Source of the DNA: a virus
Length of the DNA: 26,409 bases
IMG/VR virus record: IMGVR_UViG_3300009034_000188
Span: 1 to 26,409 of that record
Strand: one strand, 5' to 3'
The notes beneath the pieces are model-generated. The model was not told the DNA's origin, searched no databases, and saw only the letters and a list, made by a program, of their open reading frames with translations. The position numbers and the translations under genes were made by a program. Numbering within the stretch: position 1 is the first letter of the stretch; each line of letters begins with the position of its first letter. Positions 5,350 through 12,745 of the stretch are shown here, piece by piece.

Positions 5350-5432
5350 AAGAGTTGGGGCAGAGTTTTTATTTCTGTCAAAGAATATCTTTTTTTTCTG
5401 CGAGGTAAAAAAGATGTCCCTGCCCAATTCTT
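5350..5432 (+). promoter_or_regulatory. Long stem that could enclose a ribosome site
   Basis: AAGAGTTGGGGCAG (5350-5363) can pair with CTGCCCAATTCTT (5420-5432) as 13 base pairs with one bulged G and one G-U. The loop contains GCGAGGTA (5400-5407) and ATG 5414. If transcribed, this could control translation of the short frame that starts there. Confidence 0.35.
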
Positions 5433-5464
5433 CTGTGTATATAGTAGCACGCCTATCTATTTAA
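5414..5464 (+). CDS. Possible 16-aa leader peptide
   Basis: MSLPNSSVYIVARLSI is preceded by GCGAGGTA with a 6-base spacer, the same leader motif as the other early genes. The frame is too short to carry a known domain. The good ribosome site and the surrounding stem make a leader peptide plausible, but it could be fortuitous. Confidence 0.25.
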   Translation: MSLPNSSVYIVARLSI

Positions 5465-5500
5465 GCTTTTGGGCAAGGCATCACCACAATGCTTAAATAC
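5458..5500 (+). promoter_or_regulatory. Late-operon promoter: TATA box inside an inverted repeat
   Basis: TATTTAAGC (5458-5466) and GCTTAAATA (5491-5499) are perfect 9-base inverted repeats. The right arm contains the TATA-like TTAAATAC, about 27 bases before 5523. The transcript would begin next to the TTG at 5524 and the ATG at 5539 of the first packaging gene. Confidence 0.45.
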
Positions 5501-5538
5501 TAGTATTCACACTATATTTAGCATTGTTGAGTAGCAAA

Positions 5539-6090
5539 ATGCAGGGAAAGGCGAAGATTTGCAAGAAAATGAAGAAAGTGGAGAAACAGGAAGAGAAAGA
5601 ACTGATTCCGTTTTCTGAGATTAGCATGATGGCTGGCCGTTGGGGTGGCTGTGGTAATTGTCCTACTGGCGAGTTCTGTGAAAGGATGGCTAACATGTCG
5701 GAGAAAGAGCAGCAGAAGGGTTGTGGTGATATCAGGCAGCTTCAGCGGGAGACCTTGAGCTTGTATCAGAGGCCTGAGCAGGTGCTGGCGCTTACGCTTG
5801 CGGATATTGAGACGAGAATCCAGCTTCAGAGCCTGAAGGATGGCAAGCAGCTTAGCACGAAGAGTTTTGCTGCTTTGATGAAGATGAAGAAGAATTTTTT
5901 GGAGATGGTTTTTAAGTATGGTAAGGGAACGGTTCATACGCAGATTCAGATTAATGCTGACCGGCTTCCGGATGTCATTCCGGTGGCTGAGGATTCGTAT
6001 CAGGCAGCAGATGCCGGTGACGAGGAAGGAAGCGGAGATAATGGTGGAGAATCAGGCGCAGATAGCGAAGCTGGTAGCGAAACAGGCTGA
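5539..6090 (+). CDS. Putative small terminase subunit
   Basis: The gene opens the plus-strand late region, four small genes before the large terminase. The 183-residue product (from ATG 5539; a TTG at 5524 would add five residues) has a basic N-terminus, a Cys-rich segment (GGCGNCPTGEFCERM, then KGCGD), a central helical region (RQLQRETLSLYQRPEQVLAL onward) and a long acidic Gly/Ser/Glu tail. Position, size and central helices fit a DNA-recognising TerS that forms a ring on packaging sites. The sequence itself does not show a diagnostic HTH. The four Cys could hold zinc. The TATA box at 5493-5500 suggests a near-leaderless message. Confidence 0.5.
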   Translation: MQGKAKICKKMKKVEKQEEKELIPFSEISMMAGRWGGCGNCPTGEFCERMANMSEKEQQKGCGDIRQLQRETLSLYQRPEQVLALTLADIETRIQLQSLKDGKQLSTKSFAALMKMKKNFLEMVFKYGKGTVHTQIQINADRLPDVIPVAEDSYQAADAGDEEGSGDNGGESGADSEAGSETG

Positions 6091-6114
6091 TACTGTGATT
6101 ATTCGGAGGTTAAG

Positions 6115-6627
6115 ATGAAGAAGAAATGTGAATGTGGTAAATATACAAAGAATTATATATTGCATTTTAAGAAAAAGTATTCATTATGTAAAAAGGAGGA
6201 AAAGAAAATGAAAGGAAGAAAAGTTGAGGTAGCAAAGATAAGTACGATTATTGATTGTGCTGTTAAGAATTGGGGGTATGCAAAAAGTTCGTTTAAAGGG
6301 ATGGAGAAGAAAGATATTATCGGACAGGAAGGTGTGGGTATTCTTGATTTCTTTTATAGACAAGAATGTACTAAAACTGGTAATATTAGTATGGTTCCTG
6401 TATTCTTGGTTTGGAACAAGTTTTCAAACATGTTTTGGAAGGAGACTAAGAATAATAGGATTGTGAAGGTATTCTTATTGGATAAGTCCAGTTGGAGAGA
6501 ACTTAATAAGAGAGGTTATAATGAGTTGTATAATCTAAATCAAGATTGTTTATGGGATAAGACTCGTTATCAAAGAATGAAAGATATTGTTTGGAGAGTT
6601 TATAAAAAAGAAAAGAGGTTAAAATGA
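6115..6627 (+). CDS. Hypothetical protein with two well-supported in-frame starts
   Basis: ATG 6115 follows TCGGAGGTTAAG, and an in-frame ATG at 6208 follows AAAGGAGGAAAAG; both are strong ribosome sites. The long form (170 aa) begins with a Cys-rich basic segment (KKKCECGKYTKNYILHFKKK). The short form (139 aa) begins MKGRKVEVAKI. The rest is alpha/beta with many aromatic residues (VPVFLVWNKFSNMFWKE) and a basic C-terminus. No family is recognised. Codons are more A/T-rich than in the terminase gene. Its stop overlaps the next start. Confidence 0.7.
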   Translation: MKKKCECGKYTKNYILHFKKKYSLCKKEEKKMKGRKVEVAKISTIIDCAVKNWGYAKSSFKGMEKKDIIGQEGVGILDFFYRQECTKTGNISMVPVFLVWNKFSNMFWKETKNNRIVKVFLLDKSSWRELNKRGYNELYNLNQDCLWDKTRYQRMKDIVWRVYKKEKRLK

Positions 6628-6770
6628 GCAATAATGAGTGTGAGTGGCATATAATATATGAGGATAAGGAGACCAAGCGGATGCTTTTCATTCCTGAGAG
6701 CAGCCCTAGCTTCAAACTTATGCTTGATAATAAGGATAAGAAGAAGGTTGTAGAGCCAAGGATGTTTTGA
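6624..6770 (+). CDS. Small hypothetical protein (48 aa)
   Basis: ATG 6624 overlaps the previous TGA and is preceded by GAGGTTAAA. The product, MSNNECEWHIIYEDKETKRM followed by LFIPESSPSF and a basic end, looks like a short beta hairpin with a charged tail. It lies in the usual gap between small and large terminase genes. Function unknown; support is packing and ribosome site. Confidence 0.5.
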   Translation: MSNNECEWHIIYEDKETKRMLFIPESSPSFKLMLDNKDKKKVVEPRMF

Positions 6771-6772
6771 AG

Positions 6773-6970
6773 ATGGGGAAGCGTGGCAGGAAGAGGAAGG
6801 AGAGGATTCTTAAGCCTTTAGACCTTCCTATATCTCCTGACAGGGAGCATAATTTTCCTAGCATGAGGGATGAGCCTCTTAGCGATACTCTCAGAGAGTA
6901 TGTGGATGAGAAAGAGGAAGAAGATGGAATACACGAAAATAGGCCAAGAAACAAGGGAAGAAAGGGATAG
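6773..6970 (+). CDS. Small very basic/acidic protein overlapping terminase start (65 aa)
   Basis: The product begins MGKRGRKRKERILKPLDLP, continues with SPDREHNFPSMRDEPLSDTL and ends in acidic then basic runs. A TTG at 6767 would add two residues. It overlaps the first 47 bases of the large terminase gene in another frame. The basic N-terminus suggests nucleic-acid contact. It could be an alternative small packaging factor, but nothing in it is diagnostic. Confidence 0.5.
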   Translation: MGKRGRKRKERILKPLDLPISPDREHNFPSMRDEPLSDTLREYVDEKEEEDGIHENRPRNKGRKG

Positions 6971-8534
6971 TATCTGTCAGCCGACAGACCGCATCTCGTT
7001 CAAGCAGGCAAGGAGCAATATCACCTATTTTGCTTATCACTTGCTTGGCATAACTCCTTACTGCCAGCAGCACATGATTTTCAGGACTTTTCAGCGTGGC
7101 TGTAAGCGTATAGGGCTTTGCAGCACTAGGCAGGCGACAGGAAAGAGTGTAGGTATAGCTATTATCGCCCTTCACAGTGCGTATTATAATAGTATGCCTT
7201 CTGGTATCCATAAGAATACCAAGGTTGGCATCATCTCTAAGTCGGATGAGCAGTCGAAGAAGCTGATGAATGAGATTAAGAGGCTTGTGAGCTTTGGTGA
7301 TTTGGAGATGGCTAAGAGGACGATGCACTTGCAGAACCATCCCAACCCAAGATTTAGGAACATCTTCACCAAGGATTATTTTAGCGGTAAGATTGATAAG
7401 AACGCTACCAATAACATGACTCAGATGAGTTTCAAGGATGGAAGCTTCATAAAATGCTTCCCACCAACTGATGCTTGTCGAGGAGAGAGTTTTGATATTG
7501 CCATTGTGGATGAGGCTGCTTTTGTGGATGAGAACATCTATAAGGATGCTATCTATCCTACTATCACGCAGACTCGTGGTACCATAATCCTCAGTTCTAC
7601 TCCAAGGGGGCAGAAGGGTTTCTTTTTCAAGATTTTTGACCCTTTTAACATTCAGGAGAATCATGAGTTCACCCGTTTCTGGTTTAATTGGAGGCAGTGC
7701 GAGAATCCTGATATCAGGGATGATATTTTGAAGAAGCAGGCTCAGGCGCAGCTTGATGGGGATACCAAGTCGTTCCAGCAAGAGTATGATGCTCTTTTCA
7801 CTATCGACAGCGAGGCTTTCTTTGATGCTGACAGGGTTGATGATGCCGTGGATAAGTCTTTGAATTTGGAGAGGGATAGTCCTTTGCCTGTATGTGTTGG
7901 CGTTGATTTTGGGATGGTTAATTGCCCTTCTGTTGTGACTATCGTGGCTGAGGATAAGGATGGTTTGAAGCTTGTCAATCAGGTGTGTTATCCTTTGGGG
8001 ACTCATGATACTGTTGTGTATGAGGATTTGAAGGATATCAATAAGAGGTTTAATGTCCTTAAGTTTGTGCTTGATGACGGTCCCCAGTCGTTCAGGACCA
8101 TTACTGATTTGCAGAAGGAAGGGCACCCTTTGCTGCCTTTCAGTTTCAAGAAGGATAAGATTAAGGGTTATTATCTTTTTCGTGGCGCTTTGAATAATGG
8201 CAGGTTTATTATGCCTCATATCACTGGTCTTATCGTGGAGATGAAGGCTTTGGTGAATGAGTCTGGTTATTTGAATGAGAAGATTTGCAAGCCTCGTGGC
8301 GGCAGCGATGATAGGATTGATTCTGTGATGATGGCTTGTTTTCCTTTTTTGAAGCAGGATGATGCTCCTACTAAGAGTTTTGTCGTTGGTGATGGTGCTT
8401 TGGTCCATGAGACTGACCCTAAGACCGGTGCTGACAGGACTTGGAAGCATCTTACTGATAGTTTTGAGCGTGGTGGTGGTGAGCAGAGGTTGAGGAAGAT
8501 TAACAATCCGTTGTATAAGAAGGGGTATATGTAG
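6924..8534 (+). CDS. terL: Large terminase subunit (packaging ATPase/nuclease)
   Basis: This 536-residue protein is the motor that drives DNA into the procapsid and cuts the concatemer. Residues below are from ATG 6924, chosen because GAGGAAGAAG precedes it and the protein sense begins there; an upstream frame-open start at 6870 is less likely. The Walker A region is STRQATGKS (67-75). Walker B is DIAIVDEAAF (191-200, Asp196/Glu197). The coupling motif is SSTPRG (224-229). The RNase-H-like nuclease follows, with VGVDFG (Asp328), VLDDGP (Asp384/385) and SDDRIDSVMMA (Asp462/Asp466). All key acids are present, so both activities should be intact. It lies directly before the portal module. Confidence 0.92.
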   Translation: MEYTKIGQETREERDSICQPTDRISFKQARSNITYFAYHLLGITPYCQQHMIFRTFQRGCKRIGLCSTRQATGKSVGIAIIALHSAYYNSMPSGIHKNTKVGIISKSDEQSKKLMNEIKRLVSFGDLEMAKRTMHLQNHPNPRFRNIFTKDYFSGKIDKNATNNMTQMSFKDGSFIKCFPPTDACRGESFDIAIVDEAAFVDENIYKDAIYPTITQTRGTIILSSTPRGQKGFFFKIFDPFNIQENHEFTRFWFNWRQCENPDIRDDILKKQAQAQLDGDTKSFQQEYDALFTIDSEAFFDADRVDDAVDKSLNLERDSPLPVCVGVDFGMVNCPSVVTIVAEDKDGLKLVNQVCYPLGTHDTVVYEDLKDINKRFNVLKFVLDDGPQSFRTITDLQKEGHPLLPFSFKKDKIKGYYLFRGALNNGRFIMPHITGLIVEMKALVNESGYLNEKICKPRGGSDDRIDSVMMACFPFLKQDDAPTKSFVVGDGALVHETDPKTGADRTWKHLTDSFERGGGEQRLRKINNPLYKKGYM

Positions 8535-8535
8535 G

Positions 8536-8727
8536 ATGGGGGATTATGATATAGTAGATTATAATAACTTTGAAAACCCGTTTTATCGTTTTAAATCGTT
8601 TGAGATTGATATTGATAAGGATTTGAAGAAGTTCATAATCGAGAAGACAAGGGATGATGTTTGCGAGTATTTTTTGCGTATCATGCCTGTAATACTTGAT
8701 AATATCGAGGAGGATATGAAAAAATGA
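8536..8727 (+). CDS. Small acidic hypothetical protein (63 aa)
   Basis: ATG 8536 starts two bases after the terminase stop, with TGTAGG as a weak ribosome site. The product is acidic and aromatic (MGDYDIVDYNNFENPFYRFK), then a charged helix ending IEEDMKK. Its stop overlaps the next ATG. No family recognised. Genes of this size between terminase and portal are common in tailed viruses and often dispensable. Confidence 0.6.
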   Translation: MGDYDIVDYNNFENPFYRFKSFEIDIDKDLKKFIIEKTRDDVCEYFLRIMPVILDNIEEDMKK

Positions 8728-9038
8728 AAAGAAGAAGAGTAGTTAGAATTAGAATGACTCCAAATTTTTTAAATGATGCATTTATGGATGGTACAAAGGT
8801 TTTAACAGAAATAAAAGAAAATGGATTACCTGAAGATGCTAAATTATTCTATATAGATTTTAATAAAACTGAAGATACTATAGATATTTATTATTATTCT
8901 GAAAAAGGAGAAATATGGAAAGAAGGGCAGGATTTAAGAACTATTAAGATTAAGGAATTGTGGTTTAAAAATGTAACTTATGATTTAGTATGTAAAAAAT
9001 GTGAAAAGAAAATATTTGATTGGAGGAATAAAAAATGA
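8724..9038 (+). CDS. Hypothetical protein (104 aa) with terminal CxxC
   Basis: It overlaps its neighbours at both ends (ATGA). The N-terminus is very basic (MKRRRVVRIRMTPNFLND), and the middle is beta-rich (AKLFYIDFNKTEDTIDIYYY). A single C-x2-C pair (CKKCEK) lies near the end. Codons are more A/T-rich than in the terminase and portal genes, suggesting separate acquisition. Function unknown. Confidence 0.65.
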   Translation: MKRRRVVRIRMTPNFLNDAFMDGTKVLTEIKENGLPEDAKLFYIDFNKTEDTIDIYYYSEKGEIWKEGQDLRTIKIKELWFKNVTYDLVCKKCEKKIFDWRNKK

Positions 9039-9487
9039 AGAAAAGATTGGATGGAAAAGCGTTAAAGGAAGAGAAGAAGAGGTTGAGAGAGGAGTATGAG
9101 CAGAACAACAAGGTTGTCAAGGCTAATAAGAAGATGATTAAGCAGATAAGGGAAGATATCAAGATGAAGAAGAAGATTATCGGCATGCAGGTGAAGAAAG
9201 AGGATTTCAAGATTAAGATGAACCACATGAAGGTGGATAATCCTATGATGTTCAATGAGCCTGTGAAGGCTTTTGAGGTGGAGGGCTTTTTGGACCTTTG
9301 CACCCAGTGGAATATCACTGAGATTGAAGAGAGTGAGATGAAGAAGGTGAGATTACTGAAGGAGCAGAACGCTTTTGATTCTGCCTGTAATGAGAAGATT
9401 AATGAGATTTTGAAGCAGAATGAGGAGATTCCTAAGAGAAATGAGGTTATCGAAAAACAATTCAAATCGTGGGGTGTTAAACTATGA
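9035..9487 (+). CDS. Coiled-coil protein before the portal gene (150 aa)
   Basis: ATG 9035 overlaps the previous stop and follows GGAGGAATAAAA. Residues 1-50 are a long charged helix (LKEEKKRLREEYEQNNKVVK...). A less charged middle contains FLDLCTQWNITEIEE, and a second helical stretch ends the protein. No catalytic motif or membrane segment is seen. It overlaps the portal start, so it is probably a head or packaging accessory. Confidence 0.7.
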   Translation: MKKRLDGKALKEEKKRLREEYEQNNKVVKANKKMIKQIREDIKMKKKIIGMQVKKEDFKIKMNHMKVDNPMMFNEPVKAFEVEGFLDLCTQWNITEIEESEMKKVRLLKEQNAFDSACNEKINEILKQNEEIPKRNEVIEKQFKSWGVKL

Positions 9488-10917
9488 ATCAGAAAAAAGA
9501 TGAAATTTTAGATATTAAAAAGGTTAAAAAGTTGAATGAGGATTTTAAGAAGAATTTTGCTGTCTTGGATACAGGAGAAGTCAAGAATGTTGGCATGGCT
9601 CCTTATGATAGGAGTATTCTTGATGGTATCATGGAAATTAGGGCGAGCCGTGGTATGACTAAGGATTATGCTCATCAGCCTGCCGGCCAGCCGCAGGTCA
9701 ATCCTGCTCAGGTTAACGTTATCAGGGACATGTTCAGGTTCGATACTGTGCTCAGCACTGCTTTGGACACTACTGTTGATGTGACTACTTTCAATGGTTA
9801 TAAGTTTGTCGGTGATAACCAGAGGAATATTAAGAAGGCTGAGGATGAGTTTGAGCGGCTCCAGTTCTCTGAGGTGATTGATAACATTACTTATCAGATG
9901 CTGATGTATGGTGATGCTTTTATGGAACTGCGCCGTGATGGCAGTGGCAGGGTTGATGAGATTTGGCCTTTGGAGACTACAGAGATGATGATTGATTATG
10001 ACAAGCATGGCAAGATTCTGAAGTATCATCAGAGACCTTTGTCAGGTGGAAGTGGCAGTGATATTATTTTTGATGCTGATGACATCATCCATTTCAGGCT
10101 TAAGTGGATAGGCTCTTCTGTATATTCTTTTACCCCCTTTGAAAGTGTTGCGAGAGCCTATTCCACGAATGTTTGGGCAAGCCATTATCTTAACACTATC
10201 TTCAGGAACCTGCCTCCTAAGATGATTTATATTCTTGGGAATGCTGACCAGAGGCAGATTGAGCAGTTTCAGAAGGATTTGCAGCGTATCAAGACCAATC
10301 CAAGTCTGGATTTGGTGCTTACTGGCGAGAATGCTGATGTGAAGAATACTGTGCCTGACCTTCCTGCTGTTTTGCTTGAGATTCTTAGGTTTGTGAGGGA
10401 GCAGATTTTGATGATTACAAGGGTTCCTCCTGTATGGGTTGGTCTGCCGCAGACTTCTAACCGGAGCAATGCTCAGGCCCAGATTCAGAGCTTTGAGACT
10501 CGTGTTAGGAAGATTCAGCAGAAGATTGAGTGCAATGTCAATTTTAATCCTACTCCTAATCTTATGGAGGCTTTGGGCTTGAAGAAGGTGAGGTTCAAGT
10601 GGACTCCTGTGAGCTTGGAGAATGAGGAGATGCTGACTCAGGTCGCTGAGAGGCTGAAGACTATCGGTTATAGTCCCAAGGTTGTTGATGCTTACTTGAG
10701 GATGAATGGTTTCAAGCTGAAGATGGGTGAAGTGCCTGATTTCACTCCTCCCGCGCCTCAAGGTTTTGGAGGTGGCAAATCTGAAGATATGTTTGAGAGC
10801 AGGAAGAGGGAGAATAAGCGTATGCCTATGAAGGACAATATGAAGCCTTCTGGAGCTAGTCCGGATGGCAAGGCAAAGTCCAAGGAACAGAACCGGAATA
10901 GGAATTTGACTTCGTAA
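9484..10917 (+). CDS. Portal protein
   Basis: The 477-residue product forms the dodecameric gate in one capsid vertex through which DNA passes. Typical portal features appear in order. An N-terminal part contains FRFDTVLSTALDTTVDVTTF. ITYQMLMYGDAFMELRRDGSG follows, then PLETTEMMIDYDKHGKILKY and DIIFDADDIIHFRL, the classic portal core. SSVYSFTPFESVARAY, LEILRFVREQILMITRVPPV (the crown/stem helix with VPPVWVG) and SNAQAQIQSFETRVRKIQQK come next. The last 60 residues are disordered and Lys-rich. Size and order match HK97-type portals. The position directly after the terminase module agrees. Confidence 0.88.
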   Translation: MNQKKDEILDIKKVKKLNEDFKKNFAVLDTGEVKNVGMAPYDRSILDGIMEIRASRGMTKDYAHQPAGQPQVNPAQVNVIRDMFRFDTVLSTALDTTVDVTTFNGYKFVGDNQRNIKKAEDEFERLQFSEVIDNITYQMLMYGDAFMELRRDGSGRVDEIWPLETTEMMIDYDKHGKILKYHQRPLSGGSGSDIIFDADDIIHFRLKWIGSSVYSFTPFESVARAYSTNVWASHYLNTIFRNLPPKMIYILGNADQRQIEQFQKDLQRIKTNPSLDLVLTGENADVKNTVPDLPAVLLEILRFVREQILMITRVPPVWVGLPQTSNRSNAQAQIQSFETRVRKIQQKIECNVNFNPTPNLMEALGLKKVRFKWTPVSLENEEMLTQVAERLKTIGYSPKVVDAYLRMNGFKLKMGEVPDFTPPAPQGFGGGKSEDMFESRKRENKRMPMKDNMKPSGASPDGKAKSKEQNRNRNLTS

Positions 10918-10918
10918 A

Positions 10919-11362
10919 ATGGGATTTTGGGATATGTTGAAAAGGTATGTAAGGGCTTCTAATCCTGTCCTCACAGGATACCTCACTAAGTATGATGTTG
11001 AGAGTGTCCTGAAAGACATTAATATAAAGAAATATGAAGTTACTGATAATAGGTTTAAGTGCATTAAGTTGCAGGATTTGAGAGGTATCCTTCCTTTTAA
11101 CATAGCGAAGATTAGGACTTACAGGCAGGAAACCTATGACTGTGATGATTATGCTAAGGTGTTGATGGGGCAACTTTGTTTTACCCATCCTAATCTTCCT
11201 TTTGGTGTTGTCCATGTCATCAGGCATACAGATATCCATGCTTTGAACTTCTTTATCACTTCTAAGAAGAAGTTTTTCTTTATCGAGCCACAGTCCAATG
11301 ATGTGTTCAGTTTCAGTGCTGGCCGTCGGAGAGGCTACAAGCCTTACTTTGCTTACATCTAA
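10919..11362 (+). CDS. Putative papain-like (MOA-C-type) cysteine peptidase
   Basis: The 147-residue protein has YDCDDYA (Cys75), a later HALNFF (His107) and FIEPQ (Glu123) at spacings seen in the small papain/transglutaminase-like domains of the Marasmius oreades agglutinin C-terminal type found in phage head modules. Glu123 could be the third catalytic residue; the preceding Gly/Val strand (FGVVHVI) fits the fold. It starts two bases after the portal stop. It could mature head or tail proteins or act on the cell wall or surface. The call rests on the Cys-His-Glu pattern only. Confidence 0.5.
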   Translation: MGFWDMLKRYVRASNPVLTGYLTKYDVESVLKDINIKKYEVTDNRFKCIKLQDLRGILPFNIAKIRTYRQETYDCDDYAKVLMGQLCFTHPNLPFGVVHVIRHTDIHALNFFITSKKKFFFIEPQSNDVFSFSAGRRRGYKPYFAYI

Positions 11363-11386
11363 CTTGAAATCTTAAAAACCACAAGG

Positions 11387-11394
11387 TTTAAATA
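11387..11394 (+). promoter_or_regulatory. TATA-like box before the capsid genes
   Basis: TTTAAATA is about 27 bases before 11417 in a 74-base non-coding gap. That leaves a leader of about 20 bases before ATG 11437 and may give extra transcripts of the capsid genes. Confidence 0.45.
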
Positions 11395-11436
11395 TAAGTT
11401 GTGTTCTAATATACACATAGGAAACTATATGTTAGA

Positions 11437-11574
11437 ATGTCCCCTTTTAAAAGTAAGGCACAAAGGCGTTTTCTCTTTGCTCGTAAACCAAAAATCGCTA
11501 AGAAGTTTGCTAAAGAAACACCTAAAGGAAAAAAGCTTCCTGAGAAAAAAAAGAAGAAAGGTGGTAAAAAATAG
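11437..11574 (+). CDS. Small very basic protein (45 aa)
   Basis: The product, MSPFKSKAQRRFLFARKPKI followed by AKKFAKETPKGKKLPEKKKK, is of a type seen repeatedly in phage head modules (KSKAQRR-F...P..A..FA.ETP). It is highly basic and has no hydrophobic core, so it probably binds DNA or the acidic scaffold. Its TAG at 11572-11574 overlaps the in-frame beginning of the protease/scaffold frame, one base back. Confidence 0.65.
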   Translation: MSPFKSKAQRRFLFARKPKIAKKFAKETPKGKKLPEKKKKKGGKK

Positions 11575-12734
11575 CTGAAAAATTTAATCTGCCGATAGAA
11601 GTTTTAAATTCTGCTAAGAAAGGTGAAACTCCAAGATATATCTTTAAAGGTTATGGGTTGAGTTCTAATATTCCTCATGTTTATGGAAGCCACATGAATG
11701 CTGATAAGACTATTATAGGGTTCAAATCATTGTTTACTGATAATGCCAAGAAAAGTATATTTAGGCAGATGAAACATAAGAACATTTTTGCTGATGTCAT
11801 GCACGATTTAGCCAATAGCGCGAATGTTAAGAATCTTCTGAAGAAAATAAAACAAAAGACAGGTGCAGATATTGATTTAGAAGCAAAAGCTATAGAGAAC
11901 AATGTTAAGTTTATCAACGAGCAGTATCCTATATTAAAAGTTTCAGATTTTGACATTGACGATAAAGGTATTAAATTAGAGGTCGAGACCAATCCTTATT
12001 TCAGGAATCTGAATAAAGAATGTGAGCAAATTTATGATTTTATAATTAATAGTACTTTGGATGGTTTCTATAATGGTTTTAGCATTAATTTCAATCCTAC
12101 AAAAGTTAGTAAGCAGGATGGGATTGATGTGATTGATGATGTTGATATTTATGGAATCTCTCTTGTCAGTAATTCAGGGCTAGGTGAAGATTCAGGCGTT
12201 ATGGAAGTTGCTGTAAGAAGCATCCAGAACTTTAAAACAATGGAGATGAGAAGTATGGAAAATACGAAAGGAAATGAAAAGATTGTTGTGAAAAAAGATG
12301 AATCTGAAAAAAAGATAGAGGCGCTTCAGGAAGAGGTCGCCGAGCTGAAAAAAGGAAAGGAAGAAGAGGAGAAAGCTAAAGAGATTGAAAACAAAGTAGA
12401 GGAAGAAAGGCGGAAAGCTGCCGAAGAGAAAGAGAAGCTTCAGAAAGAACTTGAGGATAAAGAGGCAGAGATTGCCAAGGTGAAAGAAAAAATGGGTGCT
12501 AATAAGCAGCAAAGCGTGGTCAATGCAGAGGACAAGTACAGGCAGGAACATGGAAGAGGACCTATAGAGACTATAAAAGAGGAGGCCAAGAATTTATCCA
12601 TTGGGGAAGCATTGCATCTTCAGGGAGAATTTCAGACCAATAATGCTTTGCCTGATGAGACAAGAAAGGCTATGATATCTAATCCGTCAAGATTAGGAAT
12701 TGAGGATGAGATAAGAATTAAAAAAAATATTTAG
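11571..12734 (+). CDS. HK97-type prohead protease fused to coiled-coil scaffold
   Basis: The coding-like frame is open from 11571 (ATA GCT GAA AAA TTT AAT CTG..., IAEKFNLPIEVLNSAKKGET). The first canonical start is a TTG at 11658, which would cut off the conserved-looking KGYG region. Counting from 11571, His78 (FADVMH) and Ser171 (GFSINF) followed by DIYGISLV match the S78-family prohead protease active site. From about residue 225 the protein becomes an uninterrupted Glu/Lys coiled coil (scaffolding domain), then an ordered C-terminal segment ending IEDEIRIKKNI, where cleavage would release the scaffold. It directly precedes the major capsid gene, as expected. The start codon is unresolved. 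Confidence 0.7.
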   Translation: MAEKFNLPIEVLNSAKKGETPRYIFKGYGLSSNIPHVYGSHMNADKTIIGFKSLFTDNAKKSIFRQMKHKNIFADVMHDLANSANVKNLLKKIKQKTGADIDLEAKAIENNVKFINEQYPILKVSDFDIDDKGIKLEVETNPYFRNLNKECEQIYDFIINSTLDGFYNGFSINFNPTKVSKQDGIDVIDDVDIYGISLVSNSGLGEDSGVMEVAVRSIQNFKTMEMRSMENTKGNEKIVVKKDESEKKIEALQEEVAELKKGKEEEEKAKEIENKVEEERRKAAEEKEKLQKELEDKEAEIAKVKEKMGANKQQSVVNAEDKYRQEHGRGPIETIKEEAKNLSIGEALHLQGEFQTNNALPDETRKAMISNPSRLGIEDEIRIKKNI

Positions 12735-12745
12735 GAGGAAGTAAA

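Noticed and set aside
3666-5523. CRISPR array or ordered iterons in the AT-rich gaps
   Set aside because: Repeated words (TACTACT, GGAATA) are short, irregularly spaced and in both directions; no constant repeat-spacer unit is present.
6891-8450. Long minus-strand open frame (519 codons) opposite the large terminase
   Set aside because: It is the antisense of a gene with intact terminase motifs; its translation is low-complexity Ile/Leu/His-rich with no domain, as expected from a mirrored codon pattern.
10042-11103. Minus-strand 353-codon frame opposite the portal gene
   Set aside because: Antisense shadow of the portal and peptidase genes; no ribosome site or recognisable domain.
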